Source: Ischnura elegans
Taxonomy: Eukaryota; Arthropoda; Insecta; Odonata; Coenagrionidae
Assembly: GCF_921293095.1 (NCBI RefSeq)
Contig: NC_060252.1
Coordinates: forward strand, 3,100,001 to 3,164,000
Direction of reading: 5' to 3'
DNA length: 64,000 bases
Shown here: one piece after another, positions 24,358 to 35,189 of the stretch
Layout of the letters: each line of letters opens with the position of its first letter
Numbering within the stretch: position 1 is the stretch's first letter
Made by a program: the position numbers and the translations under genes
The notes under the pieces: model-generated
Told to the model about the DNA's origin: nothing
Database searches by the model: none
What the model saw: the letters and a program-made list of their open reading frames with translations, nothing else

Positions 24358-25123
24358 CAAATCAAATCCACATCCACAAATATGTCACTTCTGCCACAAT
24401 GTCTGTCTTCTTGGCGACAGGTAACAGTGAAGCAATGGTACCTTCCTCCAATCTGGGCACCTTCCATTCAGCAAGAATTTTCTCCTCGTCTTCTCGTCCA
24501 AGGCCACAGATTACTTTCTGATATCACAATGGTGCAATGTGAAGCTCACACACCTAAAATTAATAAATAATAAAATACCATGTAACTTATTAGGTCAAAT
24601 CATTTCCAATTTTTGGTATTTCTGCATGAGAAATCAAATTACTAGGCTCGTAAATATAGTAAATATTTGTATGCCTGATATTTTTATTGTTTTAAACTAT
24701 AGCATAAGATAATTTGAAATGATGAAAGCCGACGTGTAATACACCATAGGGCAAGCTAAGAAGCAATATTCGATCCTATAAACTTGGCAGCTTATTCCTA
24801 GTTTCTCCTTTAACCACACGTTTACCGAATGAATTAATACAAAAAAGACAACTAAAATGCAAGAATTTTCAAAAGAATTGCTGCTACAATATTTTGAATC
24901 ACCATTTTTAGTACTGAATAGCCACTTCTGACTTAAAATTACATCCAAATAATTACAGCGAGAAAGAGTACATACCTCACAGTTTTTCGTAGGGGTGAAA
25001 TGTTTTCTTCTTATCGCCCAAATGCACTTCTTCTTCAACTCAGGATCTTTTGGAGAGCTAAAAACTTGAACCATATGTCCCGGAGTTTCCATTACATCCC
25101 GACAATACACACACGAAAGGCAT
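24358..25123 (-). pseudogene. THAP zinc-finger protein exons in Y
   Basis: Exon 1 runs from the ATG at 25123 to 24976. It reads MPFVCVLSGCNG (the first two zinc cysteines), a one-base frame change, then VFSSPKDPELKKKCIWAIRR and HFTPTKNCE. It ends at a consensus donor GAG|GTATGT. Exon 2 begins after TTTTAG at 24553 with VCELH, the C-x2-H pair that completes the C2CH THAP finger. The codon phase across the intron is exact. It then continues KVICGLGREDEEKILAEWK and VPRLEEGTIASLLPVAKK. A stop soon after the finger and the exon-1 frameshift inactivate it. THAP domains bind DNA and are the N-terminal domain of several transposases, so this is probably the element's own decayed protein. No catalytic domain remains. 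Confidence 0.7.
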
Positions 25124-26370
25124 TTCTAACAAAAATATCTCACAAACACGTTTCTGAAGCCCAGTGAATGAAATTAAAGAATAAGGGAAACTTCCACATT
25201 ACCAGACACTCTATTCTTCACTAACTTAACCACAAAAATCCCTGAAATGTAGTGAGACGTGACGTAAACGACGCGATCTCCAACGGCTTGTGAAGGCATG
25301 TGATCTTTCTAGGAGGATAGGGCACGATGGCACCAGATGGCACCACCCGCGAAAGAAAATAGTCCCAGACCGAATACAGTTTTATCGATGAGATACAATT
25401 TTATCGATGCATATGAATTTGCCAGTCCTCTTGCATCTTTTTTCGTCATTAAAGGAAATAAAGAAACAAAACCTTCTAAGTAACTTCCTAAGCGCGATTT
25501 TTGTATCTTGATTGTCCACCCTCGTATTTAGGTACGAAAACTTCCTGTGCCGTCTGGGATATGTATAAGTTGCGCATTCCAAGTGAGAGAAAATGATAAT
25601 ATTGCGGTAAACCTCATACTTATTAACAAATATCTTCTTTTATCGTCAAGGGAATCAATGGCTGACGATGAAATGAAATATAGTTGCCCGTTACAAATGA
25701 AAGAAACTGATACCGTTGTGGCAAACTTCATACTTAAATAAAAAGATCTTATTTCTATGCCGAGAGAAACGCCAAATTGATGATTGAGTGAAATAACAGT
25801 CGCCTATTCAGAGTGATATAAAGTGATAACATTGCGGCAAAACTCATATTTAATCAAAAATATCTTTTTTATGTCAAAGGAGCAAAAAAATGATGATAGA
25901 GAGAAATAAAGCCTATTACAAGCGAGTGAAAGTGCGGTAACATAAATGAGAGAAAGTCATTATATGTTAGCAAACCTCATTTTTATTAACCATTATCTTA
26001 TATTTCTGTCAAGGTAATTAATATAGATGATGACACAGTGAATTATAGAGGCGTATTCGAAGGGGCAGAAAAAGATAACATTGGAGAAAACCTCATTATT
26101 TACTCGGTGATGAGGTAAAAACAAAATAAAACGTACAATGCGCACCGGGGAATTCATGAAACCCACTAGTCGGTGGCCGTACCGACACCTCTTTGCTGTC
26201 GGTACGGCTACCGACGATCTCCCGTCCTCTCGTCGGTGCGGCACCGACCGGGTTCGTACAGAATCGCACGACTTCTTACCGGGAGTCGGTGTGACGTCGC
26301 ACCCGACGAATCGGTGCCGCACCGATCGGTTTGGAGTTACAGAATACGGCCCGAGGATGTCGTCGATGTA

Positions 26371-28104
26371 GGGGAGACCGGGGCACGTTGGCTCGATGTT
26401 TTTACATTTTAAAATATTTTTTATTCATGCATAGTTAATTTTATGGAACTATTGCTAAATTATAGAACAGTCTTTCTAAATCTGGATGTCAATAAATAAA
26501 CTTGAATATATGAGTTATAAATAAAAAAAATAAATAAATACTGGGCATATGACAGGTGGGCCAATCTGCCCCTACATCGGGGCAAGTTGGCCCAGCGGCT
26601 GGGGCACGTTGGCCCATGTATTTTTTTATAAGCTGAACTAGTATGATTTTAGGAAATCAAAATAAAACTAATAGTAATCAAGAAATATATTTCAGTTTAT
26701 GTAACCATTTTACTAAAACAACGGGAAAGCTTTAAATTATTAGGATTTCTGGCGTGCTAATACAAACCAGTTGACTTTTGTGACTGTCCAGAAACAAAGG
26801 ATCAGCGCAATTATTGCTCTTGTGAAATAGTACGCGGATTTCATTGTTCACTCATGTCTAATGAGCACAAAGCTTGCAATTTGGGCACTAAATACATTGT
26901 GCTCCACGCTGACCGTCGAAAAAGGCACACTTTAGGCACAGTGAATCTTTATCTTCCTATATCGGACGCGCGTATTTTATTTTTTTAGCTCCAGTTGACA
27001 TGCGTTACATTGTGATACTATGTTACGTTCAAATAGATGTCTGTCTTCACCACTGCGCTTATATTTTAGTAGCCTCTTTGAATTTAATTGAGTCTTTGTG
27101 TCTAATCAGTTCAGACGCAACCCAACGCTCCCATAAAGACGACTAATCGCAGACCCAGCGGAACCTCTGGAGTTGACTATTGATGCAAGCTTACCCTCAA
27201 ATGTAACTGAAAATAATCCATGTAAGTGAGGAAAGGGTAATCCAGCTTTCGAGCTCAATTTAAATTGTAATCCAATTCTTCCTACTGAAGAGGTAATCAA
27301 ATCCGTAAGTCCACTCGACTTTTTTCATTTTTCTCGGATAAACTGCTTAAGCACATTTGCATAAACAGTGACGTATATGCTAACCAGATAATGTAAATCT
27401 AGCTTTGGAGAAGGAGGAACTTATGACATGATAAATTCAGGTAATATGACATGTAATGATAATGTCATGCTACGATAAATTCCCTAATAAACGTATGTGT
27501 TGGTCCAAAAAGGTAACATTAAAACTTAACAAAAGGTACTTCCCCACACTCTTATTGGCAAGCATGCATTGTAACCGATTTTTAACAATATTAAGTCATT
27601 TACACCTGAATGACAGCTCAATTGATGATGCAAGTGACCGTCTATTCAAAATTAGGCCATTTTTAACGAAGAAATGCATAGGACGGGGCATGTTGGCCGG
27701 GGTGGCCAACGTGCCCCGTCGTCGCTGGGCCAACCTGCCCCATCGCCATGTTTACAATATATTCTATTCGTTACAAAACTCACTGAAGCAATTTAGATTG
27801 TATGCCACACAGAAGTTATCCTTAAACTATGAGCTTTAATTATAGTACTCAACTATTAGGCCCAAATTGATCAAAACTTAAATAACACACATTTAACCTG
27901 GGAGTAGAATTTTACTGAAACACGCGCAAATACAATTAATCGCTATAACTTGTCAAAAACTGCTCCGCCAGTCATTATGGTGTTGTGGAGAAAGGGGAAG
28001 TGATAGAACCTTCTGATAGATTCCTAGCGCGATTCAGTGTCTATTGTATGAATTAACTCGACTGGGCCATCCTGCCCCTATGGCCAACGTGCCCCGGTCT
28101 CCCC
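26371..28104. mobile_element. Element X (1734 bp), TA-flanked
   Basis: Perfect inverted ends GGGGAGACCGGGGCACGTTG (left) and its mirror (right), flanked by TA (26369-26370 and 28105-28106). The insertion site is inside the gypsy RT codons for V-YIDD; removing X and one TA restores the reading frame, so the boundary is certain. Additional GGGGCA-GTTGGCC repeats lie at 26575-26615, 27680-27742 and 28058-28100. It contains a piggyBac fragment but no full transposase. TA duplication suggests mobilisation by a Tc1/mariner/pogo-type enzyme. Confidence 0.88.
27500..27675 (+). pseudogene. piggyBac transposase fragment
   Basis: The frame reads FPTLLLASMHCNRFLTILSH, then LHLNDSS and DRLFKIRPFLTKK. RF..IL..LHFND followed by D+L+KIRP is a signature of the N-terminal half of piggyBac (DDE_Tnp_1_7) transposases. 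The match stops at 27675, where X-type GGGGCA repeats take over. Neither the catalytic aspartates nor TTAA flanks are seen. It is a captured or insertion-derived relic inside X. Confidence 0.7.
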
Positions 28105-28440
28105 TACACGAAGCAAAATTCTAACCCCCGGAGGACCTCGTCCATGAAGCGTTGGAATGTTTGGGCGGCATTTCGCAGTCCAAACGTCATGTATGGGAAT
28201 TCGAACAGGCCGAAAGGTGTTGTGATGGCTGTTTTCGGGATGTCCTCTGGGTTGATGGGGATCTTGTTGCACGCGCGCACCAGGTCAACGGTGGAAAACA
28301 CGCGGTTTTCGCGGAGGTTGTGGGCAAAGTCTGCAATATGCGGAACTGGGTATGGGTCAGGTATCGTCCGGGCGTTGAGAGCCCGATAATCACCGCAGGG
28401 GCTCGACTCATCAGGGCCCCTTCTTCGGGTGGAGGTGGAG
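28105..28440 (-). pseudogene. Gypsy reverse transcriptase N-terminal part
   Basis: Minus-strand frames give [20 protein letters not shown] (with one frame change), then [20 protein letters not shown] and [18 protein letters not shown], ending RGLEFCFV just before the X insertion. STVDL contains the first catalytic aspartate. The companion YIDD is at 26353-26370 across X. Upstream of 28440 similarity stops abruptly. Confidence 0.88.
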
Positions 28441-29500
28441 GGGGGATGACCAATAGGGTGCCTCGTTTTGCCACTTTTTTTAAGGTTCGAATCGTAATAC
28501 CCGGCAAAAGTTGCGTACCCGGATGGGTATTACAGATATGATTTTTTTTCAAAATCGTTCAATATCTTCTGTTCGCCATTTTGTCTTGAAATTCCGAAAT
28601 TTTTAACGAAAAACGTTAAAAATGTAAATAATTTAAATTTTGTTTTAGCAAGCACTCATTTTTTCCGATGGAGTACAGCATTGGTCTTTCCTTGGTATTT
28701 TAGGCCAAAAACGTTAGCTCTATTTCTTTTAATAATCGCGAAAACGACCTTTTATCGTGTCCCCGAAAGCAGTTGTGTGGGGGGTAGGCAACCCGCAACA
28801 CGCCGCCTCATTTTACGCTATGCATGCAATAATGACGCGAAATGTTTTTCGGTCAAAAAACGTGGAAATAATGTACGAAGTGGTCAAGGGTAGACACTAG
28901 GATGAGATTATGCTCTTTTATGCCATTGCCGGCTGTAATGACCCTATTTTCGAGCAAGAAGATAGATCACTGAAGAAGGTAACTTTCATTCGGGATTCAC
29001 TATGGCGGTTTTATGTCCCTCTAGGGTCAAATTCACCTGCTCTGCGGTCAGAAAAGGGGTTTAATTTAGTATGACCTAGCAAATTTGCAGCTTCTCGCTC
29101 ACCCATTCAGAGAGGCTAGCTAAGCAACCCGGGGCCCAGGCCACGTGGAGGTGGCTGTTCCTTGGGCTCCTCCGTCTCTTCTTCCCAACTAACCCACCAC
29201 CGTAATTCAGACCGATCAACAGCCGGTGAATTGACTGATGAACATACCACCGCAAATGTTGGTATTGCCTTTTCATCGCGACAACGGAGGAGGAAGTTTA
29301 GTCCAGCAATTCTTTTGTTCCCGGAAGATTTCTGTCAGAAACTGCGTGAATGAACTTCTCTCAGGTTTGCGGACGGGTAAGAAAATTTAAGACAGGCCAA
29401 GAAAGTTGCATTAAAGTTTTAAATCAATCATACCCCGTCTGCTTGGTGCACATTCAAAGTGTAGTCAGACGAGTGCAAAATAGCTTATTATTACAACATT
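28441..29500. other. Unassigned, with a relic related to the 3.1-kb element ends
   Basis: At about 28785-28905, AGGCAACCCGCAACAC followed by TTTTACGCTAT repeats the inner part of the long inverted ends at 3290-3340 and 6345-6390, with heavy decay. A small palindrome GTAATACCC..GGGTATTAC lies at 28494-28534. A GC-rich patch at 29095-29300 is open on both strands but unrecognised. Confidence 0.45.
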
Positions 29501-30130
29501 TAAGGAAAAGATGATAAGATGCATGATGGGAGTCCACTACACCGCTCCCTGCAGACCTCTATTTGTAAAATTAAACATCTTAACTGTCCCAAGTTTGTAT
29601 ATTTTCTGCACTGTTGTACTTAGTTGTAAAAAATAATCTTCATCTTCTTAAGTTCAATAACAGCATACATGCATATGGTACTAGAAACAAAAATGCAATC
29701 CATGCAAAACACCACAATTCAAAGATATCCAGCAACAGTGTATTTGCATGGGGACAAAAATATACAACTCACTCCCAGAGAGCATCAAATCTACTGGATG
29801 TATTATTAGTTTTAAAAACAAGGTGAAAAAATATTTGTTAATGAAATCTTTTTACACACTAAGTGAATTTCTGACAGACAAGTTGCCTAAATGAATTTTG
29901 TTTGTTTATCGTAACCTGAAACTGAGATATGTTTTTTCCTTTAATTTGCATTCCTGTGCCTTTTCCTTCAATGGTATCCTATGTTTTTTTCTCTTTGTTA
30001 TAATTACTGTGTGACATTGTTTTTGCATGCCAAAATTTTTGACGTACCCTATACATTACTAATTGTAGGCTATTTTATAACCTACTCTGTATATTGTCTA
30101 TTGGGGATAATAAATTATATTATATTATAA
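29500..30130 (+). pseudogene. LINE 3' end with C-terminal RT remnant
   Basis: The plus strand encodes APCRPLFVKLNILTVPSLYI (29545-29605) and then HAYGTRNKNAIH. After a frame change it gives a remnant of the C-terminal Y..LP.SIK..FK..L region, ending near 29895. CR1/jockey LINEs end with exactly this order: R.LF..L.IL..PSLYI, then Y.TR.K. A non-coding 3' part follows, ending in a TAATAAATTATATTATATT tail at 30130. Probably a different family from the copy at 7.2-10.4 kb. Confidence 0.65.
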
Positions 30131-30336
30131 CATTGGCGGTTAGGCCCTATATAGGGATATCCTTCCTGGACTGTAGGGGAAAAGTAAAGGAAGCGTAGGA
30201 CTAACATGAAAACTAAAAATCCATAGACTAATATGAAAATTTAAAAAAATCGCCAAGCAACTAAATTAAACAAATGGAGATGAGTTGCAACAGTGATTTA
30301 TAAAATTATATGACAGAAAAAAATTAGTCTTAATGT

Positions 30337-30405
30337 GGACTTAAACCCGCGACTCACGAATTGAGAAATAATGTATTAGTGCCTTATGCCCTCGGCTACC
30401 GAAGT
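30337..30405 (-). repeat. tRNA-like module in repeat P1
   Basis: On the minus strand TAGCCGAGGGC resembles a pol III A box, and GGGTTTAAGTCC about 45 nt later resembles a B box. The equivalent in P2 (35490-35568) is closer to consensus (GGTTCAAGACC). It does not fold as a full tRNA and is best read as a tRNA-derived SINE-like part of P. Confidence 0.5.
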
Positions 30406-30659
30406 AGTAGAGAGACAGTGCTTACTCGACGGAACTTATTGTGCACAAAATCCTTGCATGAGAATACCTTTCAAATCCGGGCCTATGTGGAAGAAAGCCA
30501 TGACTTTTTTCCAACCTTACCTACATAGTTTCAGAAAATAACATCGGCATTCAAATTCCGAACATCACCCTCGCAATGTCTCCTTTTCAGCCTCACAGAT
30601 ATGTTAAGTCCTAAATATTTTAATTAAGGCTCTTTTAAAAGAGCTTTTTTTCACACAAT

Positions 30660-32741
30660 GGGGAACTTGCATGATTTTTTTTTATTTCACTGGCGGACAG
30701 AAAACTATTTTCTGAATACAACAAAGAAAACCGCATGTATATCTGAGTTTTCCTTCGCGAGATATTTAATGATAAATATAACGAATTTTAAAGCGCGGGA
30801 AAAACTCCCTCACCCCCCAAGCCACTGCCGACGAAGCCTCGATGACGTCAAAGGTGCCTAAACATCACGCAAAGCTATTGTTGTGATTGTTTGTCATATT
30901 TGCCAGCAGTTGTGAGAGCTTCGTTTGTTAGACGTGTTGATTATTTTATATTTAAAGATAAATATCCGACGATAGAGGCTTGGAAGCCCTCATATTTTGC
31001 ATTATTTATACTATTAATATCTGAGTAAGGGCATAAAATATAAAACTGGAGCAGTTAAACCAAAAATTTTATAATACCTAAATAACATCGTTGTAGGAGT
31101 CCGAGCCACGGCCATTGGAAGAGGGATACGTTAATTGTTAGTTTATGTTATCGACGGCATATCATTCATTTAAGTATGTAATTAGAACGATTTTGATGTT
31201 TACTAATGTCCGCTATGCTTTTGTATACAATAAATTCATCCGTTTATTCGTAGGTACCGGAGAATTCGTCGCTTAGGACTGTCTGTGCTTGTATTATGGC
31301 GTGAATTCCAGTCAATGCAACATTTACTCGCTGATTGGAGACATCTAGGTACATTTTTGTGCCAAAATAGTGTTATTTTCAACGTGACATCTCCCGTTAA
31401 GCTACTGTTAATAATCACAGTGCCAGTGGTTGTAATGCACAAAGTTTGACAAGGTTGAAAAATATCGGCCAAGAGTTATCAGTGTTCCATCGTGATTGAA
31501 TTGTAAAAAGTGCTATTATGCTATCGATAAATGTCTAATAGTAGTGTAAAAATTGTCAGTGACGTGCTAATCTCCGTTGTTCACCGTAGACATGACATTT
31601 CACGATCAAGCTATCAAGATCAAAACTGTGTGTGAAGTATGTTATTCTATTATTTCAACGAATAGTAGTGAGAAAAGTCACCTGTGTCACTTGCGTGGGC
31701 TAATTTAAGGCTTTAAATCAGTGAATAAATAGTTGTTTTCATCATAACGAGTTGTTATTTTAAGTTGTACGTGATGAATATAAGAATGTGACAGTGACTT
31801 CCAGTTTTTGATAAGAGTATTTGCCTATTTCCCACTATATTTTTATGGTATATGCTAGTATATTGTTTATGGATTTACCTATATTATTGAAATAGGTTGC
31901 AGCTTGTGTGTGTGTTGGCAGCGGAACCGATTCGCGATCTCACATGTGGATTGTGTGCAGACTGTTTTGCTGTGAATTCGTACCGTAGGACGGATAGGAC
32001 TACCTTCTACACTAATTCGGCGTTGCCAAATTCAACAGCACAGCTTACTCTAATGTCAATAGCACAGCTTACGATCGTTATCCTCCAGTGTTACAAGTTT
32101 ATTTTACATCTCGATTTGCCGCCGACGTATAGCAATAATTTGTCTTAACAAATTCCATGAGGGTCGTGGCATCAATTTTTGGTGTCCTAAATAAAGGCTG
32201 GTGTCCTAACACCCCATGACACACGCCTTTTAGGCGGCTTGCGGGGTATTATGTAGATGTAGATGAAGTTCAGGTGCACTATTCGAACGAGTGGCAACGT
32301 TATCATCCATTTTTCTGATAACTAAAACATACGAAGTGAAACGCTTGTACTTCATCATCTCAATGCCGCATATATTCATATCCCAAGTAATAATCTAGGC
32401 ACAATAGCAATAGGAAAACTTGCCCAAGAATAACAGAACAAAATAAAGTGACGATGAGCGGCTAAATACTCCCTCAAAGCAAATTTTACACCATGCGCTC
32501 AGCGTATTTCCCAACTCCCTATGGTTGTTTAGGCACCTATGACGTCACGCCTGGCCTCGGCAACGCTCGGGTGTCTTCGCGTAGTGGTCGGGTCAGAGAA
32601 AATTTTCTCGATTCTAAATGCAATTTTTTTATTTCTTTTGATGTTGAATGGAGAAACTGAAGGTATTTTTGCGAGCTAATGTATCCATTTGACTTATTCA
32701 AAATAGTTTTTAGAACAATCTACGACCCATGCAAGTTCCTC
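30660..32741. mobile_element. Element R (2082 bp)
   Basis: Inverted ends GGGGAACTTGCATG (left) and GAGGAACTTGCATG (right, inverted), flanked by AT. P2 shows the empty site (CACACAAT continuing directly to the AACTATTGTGTAT block), confirming the insertion. The interior has no transposase. It contains a LINE 3' end (32165-32270) and possibly part of that LINE's 5' region from about 31480. Sub-terminal GATGACGTCA-type blocks occur near both ends (30840 and 32535). Confidence 0.75.
32165..32270 (+). mobile_element. CR1-like LINE 3' end
   Basis: GTCCTAACACCCCATGACAC, the stem GCCTTTTAGGCGGC and a TGTAGATGTAGATGAA tail match the 3' end at 7219-7290 on the other strand. The sequence at 31480-32150 lacks RT; a short frame with CGLCADCF (about 31935-31960) could be an ORF1 finger, making this a 5'+3' internal-deletion copy, but that is weak. 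Confidence 0.6.
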
Positions 32742-32989
32742 ATTATGGCAACTATTGTGTATATTATTCCTTTCCTTGGGGGACTTTTAAAGATTAGTTA
32801 TGCACCCAGTCTATCTTTGCTATCAAAGACTGTTTATGTTCTTTTACAGATCTCAATATTCTTGAGCAGGTGAAATTAGCTGAGGAGATACTTGTAGGAT
32901 ATGTTTTCCTCTTCAATAAATGCTAAGGGGACCATAGGCCCCTTTAAAGAAATGAAGCTTAATTTTAACCTTCAGGAAAGTGTAGAGCT

Positions 32990-33480
32990 ACACTTCTCTT
33001 GCCCTGATTGGAATGGATGGTAAGGGAAGGAGTTCCAAGGAAGGGTAGACAAAGGATAGCCCTACACTTCCCAACCCTCAATGGTGTCAAGAGGAAGGTT
33101 AGACGGATGGTAAGGGAAGGAGTCCCAAGGAAGTGCACATAAAGTATAGGCCTACCCTTCCCTTACACTCAATAGATGTTAGACAAAGGATAGACGAATT
33201 GTGAGCAAAGTAGTTCCTAGGAAGGGTTGATGAAGTATAGGTCTAAATTTCCCTTACTCTTAATTAATGTTGGACGAAGGATAGATGAATCGTAAGTGAA
33301 GGAGTTCCCAGGAAGGGTCTAAGATAAACTATAAGCCTACCCTTCCCTTACCTTAATAGATGTTGGATGAAGGATAGACGAATGCTAAGCAAAAGAGTTC
33401 CCAGGAAGGGTAGATGAAGTTTAGGCCTACCCTTACCTTACACTCAATAGAATTTTGAAGAAGGATAGGCTGGGCCTGAA
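32990..33480 (+). repeat. Five decayed AAGGGTA minisatellite units
   Basis: Units of about 91 bp of the form GGTAAGGGAAGGAGTTCCAA, GGAAGGGTAGAC, and CCTACCCTTCCCTTAC. They are diverged relatives of the nearly perfect 91-bp array at 43410-43955 and form the right part of P1. Confidence 0.75.
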
Positions 33481-33629
33481 TGCATCAGACAATTGCTACC
33501 TCAGCTGTCACTTCCCTACCCTTACATTGGCCACAGCCGACATCCGGTTGTTTGCGTTGAAAAACCCTCAACAGATATACTTGACGTCAGGTGTTTTGCA
33601 TATGAAAATGCCCATCGGCTCCACCTGAT

Positions 33630-33925
33630 CAGTGGCACAGCGAGGGAGGGGGGGTTTTTGGGGGATAAAACCCCCCTCAGAGCTCAGAGAAATTTTTAAG
33701 TTCAATCCATTTTACTTAGTTGGATTGATATTACTAATAGAATAGATTCAGGATTAATAAAATATCCCTCAGAAAGCCGCAGCACTCACCATTTTGAACC
33801 ATTAATCTTAAAATTTCGTAATTTACTAATCTCGCACCTACCACCTATCCTGGTTAGTATTCCACACACCCCAGTATTAGTTGCACCTTAACCCCCCCAG
33901 CCTTAATTACTAGCTGCGCCCCTAC
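33630..33925. mobile_element. Possible hAT-type MITE, decayed
   Basis: Left CAGTGGCACAGCGAGG with a G run, right CCCCCCCAG..CTAGCTGCGCCCCTAC. These resemble the CAGTGGCGCAGCTAGG ends of common insect MITEs. No target duplication was found. Confidence 0.4.
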
Positions 33926-34007
33926 GTCTGCGTCTGGTGCAAAAGGGTTAGGAAACTCATATATATTGTACACGTGTACTGCATGCATGCTTGAACATTC
34001 AAAAGGG

Positions 34008-34330
34008 ATCATCATCATTAGTCAACAATCCTAAGATTGGTTTGACGCAGCTCTCCATTTCTCTCTCCTATCCGCTAATCTCTTCATAGCTACATATTTA
34101 TTCTCTTTTACATCCTTTATAACCTGTCCGATATAACTCATTCGGGGCCATCCCTTGCCCTTTTTCCCTTCCACTTGTCCTTCAACGATTGTCTTCATCA
34201 CACCATCGTGCCTCAAAATGTGGCCAACTAAGTTGTCCCTTCTTCTGCTTAATGTTTTTAGGAGGCTCCTCTTTTCTCCTACTCTCCTTAGCACTTCATG
34301 GTCACTCACACGGTCAATCCATATCAAAAG
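34008..34330 (-). pseudogene. RTE-type LINE 3' end
   Basis: A 98-codon open minus-strand frame reads IDRVSDHEVLRRVGEKRSLL, then RRRDNLVGHILRHDG, then KGWPRMSYIGQVIKDVKENK and RLADRREKWRAASNQS, followed by the ATGATGATG tail. This is the well-conserved C-terminus of insect RTE-clade reverse transcriptase proteins. It is 5'-truncated, as usual for LINE insertions, yet open for its whole length, so a comparatively young copy. Confidence 0.85.
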
Positions 34331-34344
34331 GGATAAGTACCAAA

Positions 34345-34640
34345 ATTAATGTTTCAAACAATCAAATTGACCACTCGTATTCATTCAAAAGTCTTGGAGT
34401 TTTTTCAGGATCACATTTGTTTGGCATGATCAAATGGTTGACGTTTTAAATAAATTTCACAATACTATCAGCAGGATTAAGATACTTCATACTAATAACT
34501 CTGCACCAGAGGTAAATTACCTGCACCAGTAGACTGAGATCTAAATGTCTCCATATCTTGATTATTGCTCTGCCATATATTTCAATTTAATGGCAATAAA
34601 CAGTTTAGCAGCAATTCACACAGACTTCCAAATTCCTATG
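34345..34640 (+). pseudogene. LINE RT C-terminal remnant
   Basis: NQIDHSYSFKSLGVFSGSHL, then in other frames NKFHNTISRIKIL and YLDYCSAIYFN. This resembles the K.LGV.....L.W..H and P.LDYC steps near the RT thumb of jockey/CR1-type elements. Broken by several frameshifts. Confidence 0.6.
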
Positions 34641-35189
34641 TTTGGATTTCATTGGGCTTGAGCTAGATAGTAGATGGAATTGAACAGGTGCTGATTGGTA
34701 TCTTACTGCATACTGAGGTAATACAATGCATTACCGTTGCCAAATGTTGTAATGTGAAAATTAATATTTTGTAGGGTTTTGCATTTTTACGTTCAAGGTG
34801 ATGATGAATGTTTGTTTTGTTATTTTATTTACGTTGCCAATATCAAAGTGATTGTTGTGCGGCCTTGGGATATAGAAGACGAATAAAATAGTTTTTTGTA
34901 ACGAAGACGTAAAGAAGACTTTTTTTCGTTTTTGACACCAAATACCACAGTAACGACCATTTTTAAATGAGACAGCAGGGATTATTGGAAAGTGTGTCTG
35001 TCCTTCACAAACTGTTTTTGTTATTACATATATGTACTATATGGATAGGTTGGAGGCTATATGCTGGAGGTAAATCTCCAGCCTATGTAATGTAACTAGT
35101 ATAAGTAGAGGCACATCCCAAAGTATATTATAAAATTTTAAAGTTGTTCATAATCTTGCGTATCCCTGATAAAAATAAACTCCTCCAAT
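34641..35189. other. AT-rich sequence, nothing recognised
   Basis: No open frame, no repeat ends. A short TGGAGGCTATATGCTGGAGG-like inverted motif at 35048-35088 is the only structure. Confidence 0.4.

Larger units (their letters stand above)
23109..25558 (-). mobile_element. Element Y (2450 bp) inside Z2
   Basis: Ends CCCAGACGGCACAG at both sides, flanked by AT (23107-23108 and 25559-25560). The uninterrupted Z1 copy shows the empty site with a single AT, proving both boundaries. It holds a two-exon THAP zinc-finger remnant on the minus strand and a 149-bp hairpin. The rest (23580-24270) is AT-rich and non-coding. CCCAG ends with a 2-bp duplication fit the CMCWR ends of the CACTA/Mirage/Chapaev group; ISL2EU-type elements are another possibility. 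Confidence 0.88.
22342..26352 (-). mobile_element. Element Z2, inverted copy of Z1, split by Y
   Basis: Ends GGGCCGTATTCTG, orientation opposite to Z1. Total 4011 bp; removing Y (2450 bp) and one AT leaves 1559 bp, identical in length to Z1. Only a handful of single-base differences are visible between the copies. Outside are CAG (22339-22341) and GAG (26353-26355), a CTG duplication with one change. The gypsy codons next to it (GATGTCGTC..) show Z2 inserted just after the YIDD motif of the RT. Confidence 0.85.
19322..28440 (-). mobile_element. Ty3/gypsy retrotransposon, fragmented and rearranged
   Basis: Gypsy-derived pieces total about 1.8 kb within this span. They are RT N-terminus (minus, 28440-28105), the YIDD-region codons (minus, 26370-26353), RT end plus RNase H plus integrase N-terminus (plus, 21092-22324) and integrase core end (minus, 19532-19322). 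The plus-strand block is inverted relative to both outer pieces. All other DNA in the span belongs to elements X, Y, Z1 and Z2. No long terminal repeats, gag or primer-binding site are seen, so both ends are lost. The protein pieces are well preserved, so the copy is not ancient. Confidence 0.85.
30150..33480 (+). mobile_element. Repeat P, copy 1, split by element R
   Basis: 30150-30659 and 32742-33480 are together similar to 35340-35828 plus 36106-36320. The shared order is an A-rich start, a tRNA-like block, a GGGCCTATGTGGAAGAAAGC segment, TTTTTTCACACAAT, then AAAGATTAG and CTATCTTTGCT, then AAGGGTA minisatellite units. Copy 1 is interrupted exactly at CACACAAT by element R. No outer ends are defined. 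It may be a composite non-autonomous element. Confidence 0.65.

Noticed and set aside
22342..26352. Z2 as a different 4-kb element
   Set aside because: Removing the AT-flanked insertion Y leaves exactly the 1559-bp Z1 sequence.
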